From assembly GCF_014926405.1 (NCBI RefSeq), contig NZ_JACXXJ020000003.1:603001-667000 (forward strand): a DNA stretch of 64,000 nt, in the 5' to 3' direction. Made by a program: the position numbers and the translations under genes. This document shows positions 44,673-53,609 of this stretch, one piece after another; positions within the stretch are counted from its first letter, which is position 1, and the number at the start of each line of letters is the position of its first letter. The DNA is from Agrobacterium vitis. Lineage in GTDB: Bacteria; Pseudomonadota; Alphaproteobacteria; Rhizobiales; Rhizobiaceae. The notes under the pieces were generated by a model. The model made no database searches. It was not told where the DNA came from and saw nothing but the letters and a program-made list of their open reading frames with translations.

Positions 44673-45581
44673 TCAAATCAAACGGTGCGATATATTTTCA
44701 ATATGTGTTGAAATGTGATCCAGGGCCTGCTGCTCCAGCAACATTTCGTAATGGCCCAGCGGCAGATTCGAGACTGTGAGATTGGGCGCCAACTGCCCCC
44801 ACCCCATGTCTTCATGCAGATGAAATATTTCGTATAATGGGTAATCAGACCGAACCAGATGCACGGGAAACCCGTAGGATTGCGGCTTGTGAGCAAGGAT
44901 AACCGCGATGTTACGGTTCATTCCTTTCGAAAACTCCCGGTAAACCTTGGAGAACCCGACGAAGCTGGTGGTTTCCGGCAGGCCGCCATTGGCAATCAAC
45001 TGGAGACGCATCAGCTCGATTAGATCGTCTTCCGCCAGGCGATGGGCATCGCTGCCTGCCACTTCCCAGGCAACCCGCTTCAGCGCCCGCATATAGTCCG
45101 TGAACCAACGAACCCTGACCACTTGTGAACGGCTGAGCGTTATCAACCGCTCTGTCTGCGTCCCATCCATCACGCCATTGAACAAGCGTGGTGCAATGCT
45201 GTCGAGCAGGACGGCGCCGCAAGCGCCGTCTGTACGCCGGCTTGCCATCTCGCACGCCAGCACACCTCCAAAGGACCAGCCCAGCAGACAGAGCCGCTCG
45301 GCGTTCCAGACCTCTCCCAAATCCGCGATTGCTTCATCGGCAATCTCCCCGAGAATGCCTTCGGGAAGATCGGTCTTGCCCAACGCCGAGGTGTAGCGCT
45401 TGTTGAGAGAAAGCTCGACCAGATGCCAGGAATAGCCTGTCATTCGCTCCGCAAGCTGTATGTAACTGCGGATGGGCATTCCGCCGGGATGAACGCAAAC
45501 CACAGTCATCCCGGCATTCTCTCGGTGGGCAAGTTCACTTGCAGACTTCGGCATCTCCATTCGCCATACCTCGCTGGCCAT
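44673..45581 (-). CDS. Type II thioesterase-like alpha/beta hydrolase
   Basis: 302-aa alpha/beta hydrolase resembling the thioesterases of polyketide and non-ribosomal peptide systems. It has VVCVHPGGMPIRSY (oxyanion region), nucleophile Ser103 in LLGWSFGGVLACEMA, an Asp in VLLDSIAP and a C-terminal His in NLPLGHYEML. It probably releases the finished acyl chain or clears stalled ACPs. The start is uncertain. ATG 45581 has its Shine-Dalgarno too close, while ATG 45560 has GAGG eight bases upstream and would shorten the protein by seven residues. It is 37 bp before the PfaA-like gene and 27 bp after the discrete ACP gene. Confidence 0.8.
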   Translation of the reverse strand: MASEVWRMEMPKSASELAHRENAGMTVVCVHPGGMPIRSYIQLAERMTGYSWHLVELSLNKRYTSALGKTDLPEGILGEIADEAIADLGEVWNAERLCLLGWSFGGVLACEMASRRTDGACGAVLLDSIAPRLFNGVMDGTQTERLITLSRSQVVRVRWFTDYMRALKRVAWEVAGSDAHRLAEDDLIELMRLQLIANGGLPETTSFVGFSKVYREFSKGMNRNIAVILAHKPQSYGFPVHLVRSDYPLYEIFHLHEDMGWGQLAPNLTVSNLPLGHYEMLLEQQALDHISTHIENISHRLI

Positions 45582-45591
45582 ACCTCGCTGG
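45564..45591. repeat. Perfect 14-bp tandem duplication at thioesterase start
   Basis: CCATACCTCGCTGG occurs twice in direct succession (45564-45577, 45578-45591). Each copy carries GAGG followed by ATG on the minus strand. Because 14 is not a multiple of three, the two ATGs are in different frames and only the outer one is in frame with the thioesterase. Confidence 0.85.
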
Positions 45592-45608
45592 ATTTTGGCT
45601 TCTGGAAT

Positions 45609-45890
45609 TCAGAGTTCGCCTTTTTCGAAGAGATCCTTGGCCTCGACAAGATAATTGGCCAACTTCTCGATGGTCGGGTGGTACCACATGGCCGTCGGCG
45701 GCAATTCGAAGCCGAGCCACTGTTCCATTTCCCCTGCAAGCACCAGCGTCTCGGTAGAATCCAGGCCGAAATCGGTGAAGATCTTGTTCACATCGATTTC
45801 CGATGCCGGAACCGAAAGCTTGTAGGCGAATTTTTCGACCAGCCAGGTCTTGGCTTCTGCGTAGCTGAACTTTGTTTGAACGTCAGACAT
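45609..45890 (-). CDS. Discrete acyl carrier protein
   Basis: 93-aa carrier protein. The phosphopantetheine site is Ser45 in DFGLDSTETLVLAGEMEQWLG, followed by LPPTAMWYHPTIEKLANYL, a carrier-helix pattern like those in PKS/NRPS-linked ACPs rather than fatty acid AcpP. AGGGTGA precedes ATG 45890. It stands between the membrane protein and the thioesterase and may load a starter unit or accept the product of the megasynthases. It is unlike the four internal ACPs, so it is not a recent duplicate of them. Confidence 0.9.
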   Translation of the reverse strand: MSDVQTKFSYAEAKTWLVEKFAYKLSVPASEIDVNKIFTDFGLDSTETLVLAGEMEQWLGFELPPTAMWYHPTIEKLANYLVEAKDLFEKGEL

Positions 45891-45939
45891 TATTCGTCAC
45901 CCTTTGTTGCGTTGAAATGCATTTTAAAAATCGGCCACG

Positions 45940-46398
45940 TCACCGCGTGACCATGAAAAACAAGGCGCAGATCGCGAAAACATTGGCGAGGGTTCCCCAG
46001 AGATACCAACGCTTCGCCAAGGCGCGGAACGGCTCGGCAATCGCATCGAAATCCGATGCCTGGTTGAGAAGCCTTCGCTGGCGGATCTGATTGGGAATGA
46101 GCCCCAACATCCAGGACAGGCCCGACAAAAGAAAACAGCCCACTCCATACAGCAACCACGGCGTGTCGAGGAAATTCATACCGTAGCTGCGAGCCATATA
46201 TCCGCCCGTCGCAGATAAGAGTACAGCCCCACCGAACGTAAATACATAATCGGTCAGGAAAACCAATTTTATTGCATACCTTAGTATATTAAGATTATTG
46301 CTTCGGTCTGCAATCAGTTTCCACACGGCTGTTACAACAATATTACCAAGGAACATTGTTGCGGCAAAAACATGAACGAACAGGAGCACTTCCGACAT
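45940..46398 (-). CDS. DUF2269-like integral membrane protein
   Basis: 152-aa protein with four hydrophobic segments (VLLFVHVFAATMFLGNIVVTA, YVFTFGGAVLLSATGGYMA, PWLLYGVGCFLLSGLSWMLGL and WGTLANVFAICALFFMV). Conserved His9 and the HVFAATMFLGN start are typical of DUF2269/predicted membrane proteins, some of which may bind heme. Its function is unknown. The position in the lipid cluster suggests redox or membrane partnership with the FAD enzyme upstream. Weak promoter-like TTGCAA-17-TGCTAA is present upstream on the minus strand. Confidence 0.7.
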   Translation of the reverse strand: MSEVLLFVHVFAATMFLGNIVVTAVWKLIADRSNNLNILRYAIKLVFLTDYVFTFGGAVLLSATGGYMARSYGMNFLDTPWLLYGVGCFLLSGLSWMLGLIPNQIRQRRLLNQASDFDAIAEPFRALAKRWYLWGTLANVFAICALFFMVTR

Positions 46399-46771
46399 GG
46401 TCCATCCTGCAATACCATCTACAGACGCAAATTAGCACCTGAAACCCCAAATGATTGCAACATCCGGCTACATGCCGGCTTTCGACTGTCGCAACGTGAC
46501 TATTGTTTTGGCCCTTAGGCGAGCGACCTTAACGGCACAATTTTCCATTCCTGAAAACAGGTTCAGGGTGATCGATGCCGTTATGGCTTTATTGCGAAGG
46601 GAAGAAATATCTCATAATATCAATAGCTTATGATAGGGAAATGACTTGCCGCCTATCATTCGACGATATATGACTTCTAGCAAGGCGCACCCGATGATGC
46701 ATGCGCCTTACGCTGAAAATCTTACCTCGATTAAAAAAGGCGAAGGCCTATCGACTACACGACTCGATAGA
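46399..46771. other. AT-richer non-coding gap inside lipid cluster
   Basis: 373 bp between the FAD oxidoreductase stop and the membrane-protein start. It holds a small CCGGC-TACAT-GCCGG hairpin (46464-46478) without a T-run. Short open frames here lack Shine-Dalgarno sites and family features. No gene is supported. Confidence 0.6.
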
Positions 46772-48070
46772 TTACGCAGTCTTCCCGATTGGAGCTGCGG
46801 CATGCCGTTTCACAAGGCGCGCCGCCTGTGTACCGGAATAGACGCCGCTTTCGTGGAAACCGACGAAATCCGGCCCGAGATCCCTGACAGAGAAGTAAGA
46901 ACCTGCAAAATACAGCGGACCATCGTCATTGATCGAAGGCAAGCGTGCCTGCATTTTGCTGCTTTCGATGGTAATGACCGGATGCTCGTAATCGAAAGTC
47001 TTGATCACCTTGGCAGGATCGATGGGCAGCGGACTATCCAACGACACGAAATAGTCCTGCTCAGCCTTAAACCCTTGAATTGAATTCATATGATAGACGA
47101 GATAGGGCCGCCTTTTGCCATCGACCGTCATACAGCCGTAATTCCAGCTCTTCCACCTGTGCGGCGGCACAGGCATCACGGATGAATCGGTATGGAGAAC
47201 TGTGCTGCAACGATTGTACTCAAACGTTCCCAGAATTTCGCGCTGCTTCACACTTGGATTGTCGAGCAATTTCAAAGCCTGGTCGGCATGGGTCGCGACA
47301 ATGGCATAGTCGAATTTTTCCCAGATTCCACCGGTCTGAACCTCGACACCATCTGCAAGAGCACGCACGGACGTTACCGCCGCATTCAACCTTGGTGGAC
47401 GCTTGAGGCCGCCAATCAGGATATCAAGATAGCCCTTGGCACCTCCCTTGACCGCAAGCCACTTCACACCCTTCCCCCCAAGGCCATCCTTGCCATGATT
47501 GAGGAACATGCCAATGACCATGACCGCGGGAGAATTCAATGTAACCTCAACGGGGACAGACCAGTATGAGCAGGAAATCTGGATCATGTAACCGTTGATA
47601 AAGTCGTCAGTATAACCATAGGTCCGGAGATATTCCTCCAATGGAATCTGACACTTGCCCTCCATGATATGGCGAGGCGCTTCCCTCAGCAGGCGATCTG
47701 CCTGCTCCCAGACGGAAATGAATTCCGGCCCATAGTTAGCCCGAACATAAGCCTCATCCTTCTCAAACTCCTCTGTGCCGTAATAGGTACCGGCATCGAC
47801 ATCGAAGAAGTTGAAACCACCGGAATGCTCGGTCAGCGGTACGTTCAGCTCAGCAAAAAACTTGGTAAGCTTAGGATAATTGGGCGGATTGAACACCATA
47901 AAGCCCGTATCCACACCGACATCACCCAATGGATCAGAAACGACCACTGTGCTTGCATGCCCACCAGGCCGGTCGTCCTGCTCGAAAACATGAACGTCGA
48001 AGTCTTTATCAAGCGAATAGGCTGCACTCAGTCCGGAAATACCGGAACCAATGATAGCGACAGATGCCAC
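46772..48070 (-). CDS. FAD-dependent amine-oxidase-fold oxidoreductase (COG2907-like)
   Basis: 432-aa flavoprotein. The N-terminal Rossmann motif is VAIIGSGISGLSAAYSL with FEQDDRPGGHAST, and the C-terminal FAD motif is GPLYFAGSYFSVRDLGPDFVGFHESGV. It resembles predicted NAD/FAD-binding proteins that elsewhere sit beside cyclopropane fatty acid synthase genes, and also desaturase/oxidase members of the amine oxidase family. GTG 48070 is chosen because GGAGG lies five bases upstream; the TTG at 48082 overlaps that site. It is the first gene of the lipid cluster and may oxidise the acyl product. Confidence 0.8.
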   Translation of the reverse strand: MASVAIIGSGISGLSAAYSLDKDFDVHVFEQDDRPGGHASTVVVSDPLGDVGVDTGFMVFNPPNYPKLTKFFAELNVPLTEHSGGFNFFDVDAGTYYGTEEFEKDEAYVRANYGPEFISVWEQADRLLREAPRHIMEGKCQIPLEEYLRTYGYTDDFINGYMIQISCSYWSVPVEVTLNSPAVMVIGMFLNHGKDGLGGKGVKWLAVKGGAKGYLDILIGGLKRPPRLNAAVTSVRALADGVEVQTGGIWEKFDYAIVATHADQALKLLDNPSVKQREILGTFEYNRCSTVLHTDSSVMPVPPHRWKSWNYGCMTVDGKRRPYLVYHMNSIQGFKAEQDYFVSLDSPLPIDPAKVIKTFDYEHPVITIESSKMQARLPSINDDGPLYFAGSYFSVRDLGPDFVGFHESGVYSGTQAARLVKRHAAAPIGKTA

Positions 48071-48220
48071 ACTTACCTCCAATAAGAATTAAATAATTTG
48101 CTTATTTTAAATATTCGAATGGAACGAGCTATTCTCAAAATTTCATAAACCAGTTTATATTTTACGTTACTAATTTTTTTGACTTGTTTTCTCAAAAAAC
48201 TATCTTTGTTATTCAGTCGA

Positions 48221-48248
48221 AGGATAGCAATATTTAACCCACTGTCAA
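48221..48248 (-). promoter_or_regulatory. Candidate promoter of the lipid cluster
   Basis: On the minus strand TTGACA (48248-48243) is a perfect -35, followed by a 16-bp spacer and TATCCT (48226-48221). It would give an AT-rich leader of ~145 nt before GTG 48070. It is the best promoter-like sequence seen upstream of the first cluster gene. Confidence 0.55.
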
Positions 48249-48885
48249 CGATCAATGCAATCAGAGGTAATTGTTTTTTTCGCAGCAGCGTCCGAATTTG
48301 TTAGCAAGCGCAAAACACGCATGCATATCAAAGGTTTCAGCCCCAAAGCATCACTCGCTTTTCCGATGCAGCTGCAACAGCCCACCTGGACATTCTGCAA
48401 AAGATGCGATGAACAGCTCTGCGACGAACGCCCTCGCACAGCCCTCGACATTCATCAAAGCGGGATGCGCTTGGCGCCCTGGAAGAGCAACCCACACCAT
48501 TTGACTTTTCAGCCATGCACATTTTGGAGATTGAGTCCGCCGTCGAAAATGCCCCCCCAACCGAGAACCCCGACCATGGATCTCATTTGATTCAGACAGC
48601 TTATGATGAGGCCCGTCGCGCCGCGCAAATTCGCATGCTCGATACGATGCGGAACCATCTCAAACACATATTATATCAAACTAAGTGTCATAGTATGAAA
48701 TGATTGATTGCTGGCTACTTCACCATATTCGCACCACCATTTTCATGGACAACGACTTCTAATAGCTTCGATAAAAGCGATAATGTGCAATAGCACCTTC
48801 AAGCGAAAAAGCCTCAAAACAACTCGACACCCTGTAAAATTCATATTATGTCATGATAAACAGCACTTGCATGAGGAGGAGCGTC
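48249..48885. other. AT-rich intergenic region, no supported gene
   Basis: About 640 bp between the divergent lipid cluster and the UxuA-like gene, visibly lower in GC than the rest. Open frames at 48255-48590 and 48515-48703 (+) have no Shine-Dalgarno and no recognisable domain; the second encodes a short charged helix-like C terminus and cannot be fully excluded. The region probably carries regulation for both directions. Confidence 0.5.
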
Positions 48886-49866
<981 letters not shown>

Positions 49867-49879
49867 GCCAATACGAACG

Positions 49880-50500
49880 TTATCCGTTCAACACTCCGCC
49901 AGCCGCCATAATGGCGTCTGGTGTGTCGACATCGACAAGGGCAGCCGGACCGATATCGACATCGATCACCGGCAGCGTGCTGGCCGCGATGATTGCCTTG
50001 GCGCCCTTATCGCCCGTCAATGTCAGCAATGCCGGGCGAAGCGCCTCTGGTAAAATAACCGGATTACCCGGCACGTCACCTGACGCTGCACGGATGATGG
50101 CGCGGCCATCTGCGCTTTCGAATGCTAAGATCAGCGCATCGAGATGCAATGCCGTCAGTCCCGGCATATCGCCGAGCACCACCATGACGCCATCCTTGCC
50201 AGCCACATCTGGAGAATTTAGTCCGGTGATCAACGAGGATGCCATCCCCTCGGCAAACCCGGCATTGAAGCTCATCGCGGCTGGCAAATCTAAAAGACAA
50301 GCCTCGACCTCCTCCCGACGATGTCCGGTGACAACCGTCACGGATGCCGCCCGGCTCGCAAGGCTGATCGCCACCACGCGACGGATCAGTGGGACACCAT
50401 CAAAGAGAGCCAGAAGCTTATGGGCGCTGCCGCCCATCCGGCGCGCCTGCCCGGCGGCGAGAATGACAATCGCGGTGCTGACAGTTTTCGGGTCCGGCAT
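49880..50500 (-). CDS. MobA/MocA-like nucleotidyltransferase
   Basis: 206-aa NTP-transferase fold. The nucleotide-binding loop is AIVILAAGQARRMGGSAHKLLA, the acidic site is MVVLGDMPGL and GNPVILP follows in the position seen in MobA/MocA. Such proteins attach CMP or GMP to molybdopterin, and relatives sit in xanthine/CO dehydrogenase maturation operons. No molybdoenzyme gene is in the window, so the partner is unknown. ATG 50500 is preferred because the nucleotide loop starts within ten residues; the frame is open further upstream without family sequence. Convergent with the UxuA-like gene, 13 bp apart. Confidence 0.75.
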   Translation of the reverse strand: MPDPKTVSTAIVILAAGQARRMGGSAHKLLALFDGVPLIRRVVAISLASRAASVTVVTGHRREEVEACLLDLPAAMSFNAGFAEGMASSLITGLNSPDVAGKDGVMVVLGDMPGLTALHLDALILAFESADGRAIIRAASGDVPGNPVILPEALRPALLTLTGDKGAKAIIAASTLPVIDVDIGPAALVDVDTPDAIMAAGGVLNG

Positions 50501-50625
50501 CGGCACACTCTTTATGCTTTGTCTCCACAACAACAGATGATTAGAAGCCTCTCCCGTTTGCAAGGCCAATTTTTGCAGGAGACAACCTAGCTCCTTGTTC
50601 AAAAAGACACAAAAGCATCATCCAG

Positions 50626-50670
50626 CTTTCATGTCGCTGTCACGGTCCAGCGGTAACGCTGCCCTAAAAT
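50626..50670 (+). promoter_or_regulatory. Pho-box-like site with -10 element
   Basis: CTTTCAT (50626-50632), four bases GTCG, CTGTCAC (50637-50643). Each half-site has one mismatch to the PhoB consensus CTGTCAT, with the correct 11-bp repeat. A good -10, TAAAAT, lies at 50665-50670, and the first gene starts 40 bp later. The -10 is about 21 bp from the second half-site, farther than in classic Pho promoters. The downstream genes (importer plus glycerophosphodiester phosphodiesterase) fit phosphate-starvation control. Confidence 0.6.
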
Positions 50671-50710
50671 GTCAGGGGTTTTATATCTCGACCCATTTCG
50701 GAGACCGATG

Positions 50711-51856
50711 ATGAACAGACGCGACTTTCTGCTAGCTTCCTGCGCAACCGCAGGCCTGGCCGCCATGCCGAATTTTGCCTTTGCTGCGGGCAAGGAAATC
50801 AATGTCTACAGCGGCTCCGATGCCAATATCATCGACTTCTGGAACAACATCGTTCGCCCAAGCTTCGAGAAGGCCAACAGTGACCTAACGATCAAGGTGA
50901 TTGATGCCGGCGACAATAACGGTCTGCGTGCGATTGGCGATCGCGCCCTCGCCGCGTTGAAATCCAACAGCGATCCGCAAGCCGACCTGTTTGAAGCCTT
51001 CAATCCGCGCCTGCCAACCGGCTCCATCGATGCCGGTCTGTGGGTGGCATTTTCCGAGAAGAATGTCCCGAATTTTGGCCGCGTCAACCCGATGGCGATC
51101 GATCTGTCGCAGTCGCTGCCCTATCGCGGTTCGCAGGTTCTTCTGGCCTATGACAGCACCAAGCTCGATCCGAAGGATGCGCCGAAAACCTGGGAACAGC
51201 TGATTTCCTGGATCAAGGCCAATCCCGGCCAGTTCATCTACAACCGCCCCGACAAGGGCGGTTCAGGCGGCAATTTCGTCCGCCGTGCCATCCACGAAGC
51301 GAATGGCCGCGATCCGAGCAAATTCACCGTCGGCAATTACACGGCGGACGCCGCGGAAAAAGCCTTGCCGCCAAGCTGGAAGATCCTCAACGATCTGGCC
51401 CCATCTCTCTACGAAAAGGGCGCCTATACCTCCGGCAATTCGCAGTCGATCCAGCTGCTTGCCCAAGGCGTCGTCACCATGGTACCGGTCTGGTCCGATC
51501 AGGCGCTCCAATCGATTGCACAGGGCGTATTGCCCGACACCACACGGCTTGTGCAGCTGACGGATCTGGCGCTTTGCGGCGATTTCGCCCGTATGACGAT
51601 TTTTTCCAATGGCGCCAACAAGGATGCCGCCCTGAAGCTCGCCAATACTTTGCTGTCTGAAGAAATCCAGTCGGCAATCATCACCGAGCTCGGTGGCTTT
51701 CCGGGTGTGTCCTGGGATTATATTTCCAAGGACCTGCGCGAGAAATATGCCGATGTCATTCCCGCATCGATCCCGACATTCCCCAGCGGCGATTGGGAAA
51801 TGGCGGTCAATGACGGCTGGTTCCGCAATGTCGCACCAGGCCTGGCGCGGGGTTGA
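50711..51856 (+). CDS. ABC importer substrate-binding protein (family 1, Tat signal)
   Basis: 381-aa periplasmic binding protein. The N terminus MNRRDFLLASCATAGLAAMPNFAFA is a twin-arginine signal peptide ending near FAFA-AGK. The mature part begins INVYSGSDANIIDFWNNI, like iron/polyamine/aminoethylphosphonate-type family 1 binding proteins. The ATG at 50711 has GGAG seven bases upstream; ATG 50708 is equally in frame. It heads an operon of two permeases, an ATPase and a glycerophosphodiester phosphodiesterase. A glycerophosphodiester or another organophosphate is the likely ligand by context. Confidence 0.85.
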   Translation: MNRRDFLLASCATAGLAAMPNFAFAAGKEINVYSGSDANIIDFWNNIVRPSFEKANSDLTIKVIDAGDNNGLRAIGDRALAALKSNSDPQADLFEAFNPRLPTGSIDAGLWVAFSEKNVPNFGRVNPMAIDLSQSLPYRGSQVLLAYDSTKLDPKDAPKTWEQLISWIKANPGQFIYNRPDKGGSGGNFVRRAIHEANGRDPSKFTVGNYTADAAEKALPPSWKILNDLAPSLYEKGAYTSGNSQSIQLLAQGVVTMVPVWSDQALQSIAQGVLPDTTRLVQLTDLALCGDFARMTIFSNGANKDAALKLANTLLSEEIQSAIITELGGFPGVSWDYISKDLREKYADVIPASIPTFPSGDWEMAVNDGWFRNVAPGLARG

Positions 51857-52746
51857 TGAGCGCGCCCAGTTCGCTGCCGCTTGATAAAGGGCGGGAGGCA
51901 AAGGCTGGACGCGGGCTGACTGGCCTGCTTCTGGTCGCCCTTCCTATCCTGCTCTTGGCCTGGCTGATCATTTATCCGATCATCTCGGCGGTGATCGGCA
52001 CGCTTGTCATGACCACGCCGGAGGGCGGGTGGCACGTTTCCGCGGCGTCCTACCGGTTCTTCTTCAGTGACACCTACAGCCTGCGCAATCTCGGCATCAC
52101 GCTCTGGACCACCGCCGTCTGTGGCGTTGTGCTGCTACTGATCGGCGTGCCGATTGCGCTCTACCTGCGCTTTTCCTCCAGCAGGCTGGCCGCTTATGTT
52201 CAGGCGCTGGCGATCTTTCCGATGTTCGTGCCGTCGATCATTCTATCCTATGCACTGATCCGCACCATCGGTCCAAATGGAACGGTCGATATCCTGCTCC
52301 ACGCCGTGGGCCTGCCGAAACTGCCAACGCCCTATCTGACGCCCTGGGGACCTGTGATCGGTCTGGTCTGGGACAATTTGCCTTTGACCGTGCTGATGCT
52401 GACGGCGGGTCTCAGCGCCATTTCCAACAATGCCGTCGAGGCGGCGCGCGACGCTGGTGCAAGGCCTGTGCAGGTATTTTTGCATATCATCCTGCCGCGC
52501 ATGGCCAATTCCTTCCTAGTCGCCAGTTCCTTTGCCATTCTCGGAATATTTTCGGCCTTTACCCTGCCCTATCTGCTCGGCCCGGCCTCGCCGGAAATGA
52601 TGGGGCCTTTCATGCAGCGAACGTTTGCCGATCTGAACGATCCGCTGAATGCCACCACGCAAGCGGTGATCAGCTTCGGCTTTTGCCTGTTTTTCGGCGC
52701 GTTCTATGTCTATTCGATTGCCAGAAATCAGGAACGAACACGATGA
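51856..52746 (+). CDS. ABC importer permease 1 (organophosphate-type system)
   Basis: 296-aa inner-membrane permease with about six hydrophobic segments (GLLLVALPILLLAWLIIYPII first). The EAA loop is NNAVEAARDAGARPVQVFLHIILPRM, and the C terminus ends FYVYSIARNQERTR. Its ATG overlaps the binding-protein stop by one base (TGATG), so translation is coupled. It resembles PotB/CysT-type permeases of spermidine/iron/phosphonate importers. Confidence 0.88.
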   Translation: MSAPSSLPLDKGREAKAGRGLTGLLLVALPILLLAWLIIYPIISAVIGTLVMTTPEGGWHVSAASYRFFFSDTYSLRNLGITLWTTAVCGVVLLLIGVPIALYLRFSSSRLAAYVQALAIFPMFVPSIILSYALIRTIGPNGTVDILLHAVGLPKLPTPYLTPWGPVIGLVWDNLPLTVLMLTAGLSAISNNAVEAARDAGARPVQVFLHIILPRMANSFLVASSFAILGIFSAFTLPYLLGPASPEMMGPFMQRTFADLNDPLNATTQAVISFGFCLFFGAFYVYSIARNQERTR

Positions 52747-52756
52747 GGCCCCTGCG

Positions 52757-53566
52757 ATGAGAGTGGGTAGGATCGACTGGACGGGCCTTGCTTTCGCAGG
52801 CCTGCTCACCCTGTTTATCGCCCTGCCACTGCTGGTGGTCGGCACATGGGCCTTTACCGAGGTCTGGCGCTATCCATTAGTGATCCCGCAGCAATTCGGC
52901 CTGCGCTTCTGGTTCCTGACGCTTGGCCGCGCCGACGTCTGGGAGGCGCTCTTTCTCAGCCTGCGCCTCACCGCCACGGTGACATTGCTGTCGGCGGTGA
53001 TCTGTCTTCCGGCTGCCTATGCCTTTGCCCGGATGAAATTTCCGGGCCGCAATCTGCTGTTCCTGTCTTTTCTTGCCTCGCATGCCTTCCCCAAATTCGG
53101 CCTGCTGGTGGCCATTGCGGCGATTTTCCTGAAGCTGCATCTGATCAGCACCTTCTGGGGCGTGGCACTGATTCAGCTGGTCGGCACGCTGATGCTGATG
53201 ATCTGGATACCGGTTGCCGCCTTCCAGAATGTAGACCGGCGAATGGAAGAAGCGGCGCGTGATGCGGGCGCCCGGCCCTTGCGGGTTTTCTGGTCGATTA
53301 CGCTGCCGCAGGCAGCGCCAACGATCTTTGCCGCCTTGCTCCTGACCTTCGTCAGCACGTTTTACGAAACAGAAGGCGCCTGGTTGATTGGCGCGCCACA
53401 GGTGCGCACCATGCCTGTCTTGATGGTGTCCTTCATCAACAATCAGATGGTGGTGCAATATGGCGCGGTGCTGTCGGTCATGCTGTGGGTTCCCTCTTTC
53501 CTCGCACTGATCTTTGCCCGCCGCGCCATCGGCACAGGCGCATTCGCCAAGGGCTTTGGCGCCTGA
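52757..53566 (+). CDS. ABC importer permease 2 (organophosphate-type system)
   Basis: 269-aa permease partner (PotC-like). Segment FAGLLTLFIALPLLVVGTWAF starts the protein, with EAA loop DRRMEEAARDAGARPLRVFWSITLPQ and end FARRAIGTGAFAKGFGA. ATG 52757 has GAGG eight bases upstream, using the bases of the previous stop. An in-frame upstream ATG at 52706 would overlap the first permease gene by 41 bp and is less likely. Confidence 0.88.
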   Translation: MRVGRIDWTGLAFAGLLTLFIALPLLVVGTWAFTEVWRYPLVIPQQFGLRFWFLTLGRADVWEALFLSLRLTATVTLLSAVICLPAAYAFARMKFPGRNLLFLSFLASHAFPKFGLLVAIAAIFLKLHLISTFWGVALIQLVGTLMLMIWIPVAAFQNVDRRMEEAARDAGARPLRVFWSITLPQAAPTIFAALLLTFVSTFYETEGAWLIGAPQVRTMPVLMVSFINNQMVVQYGAVLSVMLWVPSFLALIFARRAIGTGAFAKGFGA

Positions 53567-53609
53567 ACAGACCCCTCATCGCCTGTAACCGGAACAGAAA
53601 CGAACACCC

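Noticed and set aside
48255..48703. Two small open frames in the AT-rich gap (111 and 62 codons)
   Set aside because: No Shine-Dalgarno, no family resemblance and biased composition; left as non-coding with low certainty.
49875..49889. Hairpin GAACG-TTATC-CGTTC as terminator between convergent genes
   Set aside because: Only five pairs and no T-run on either strand, so too weak to list as a terminator.
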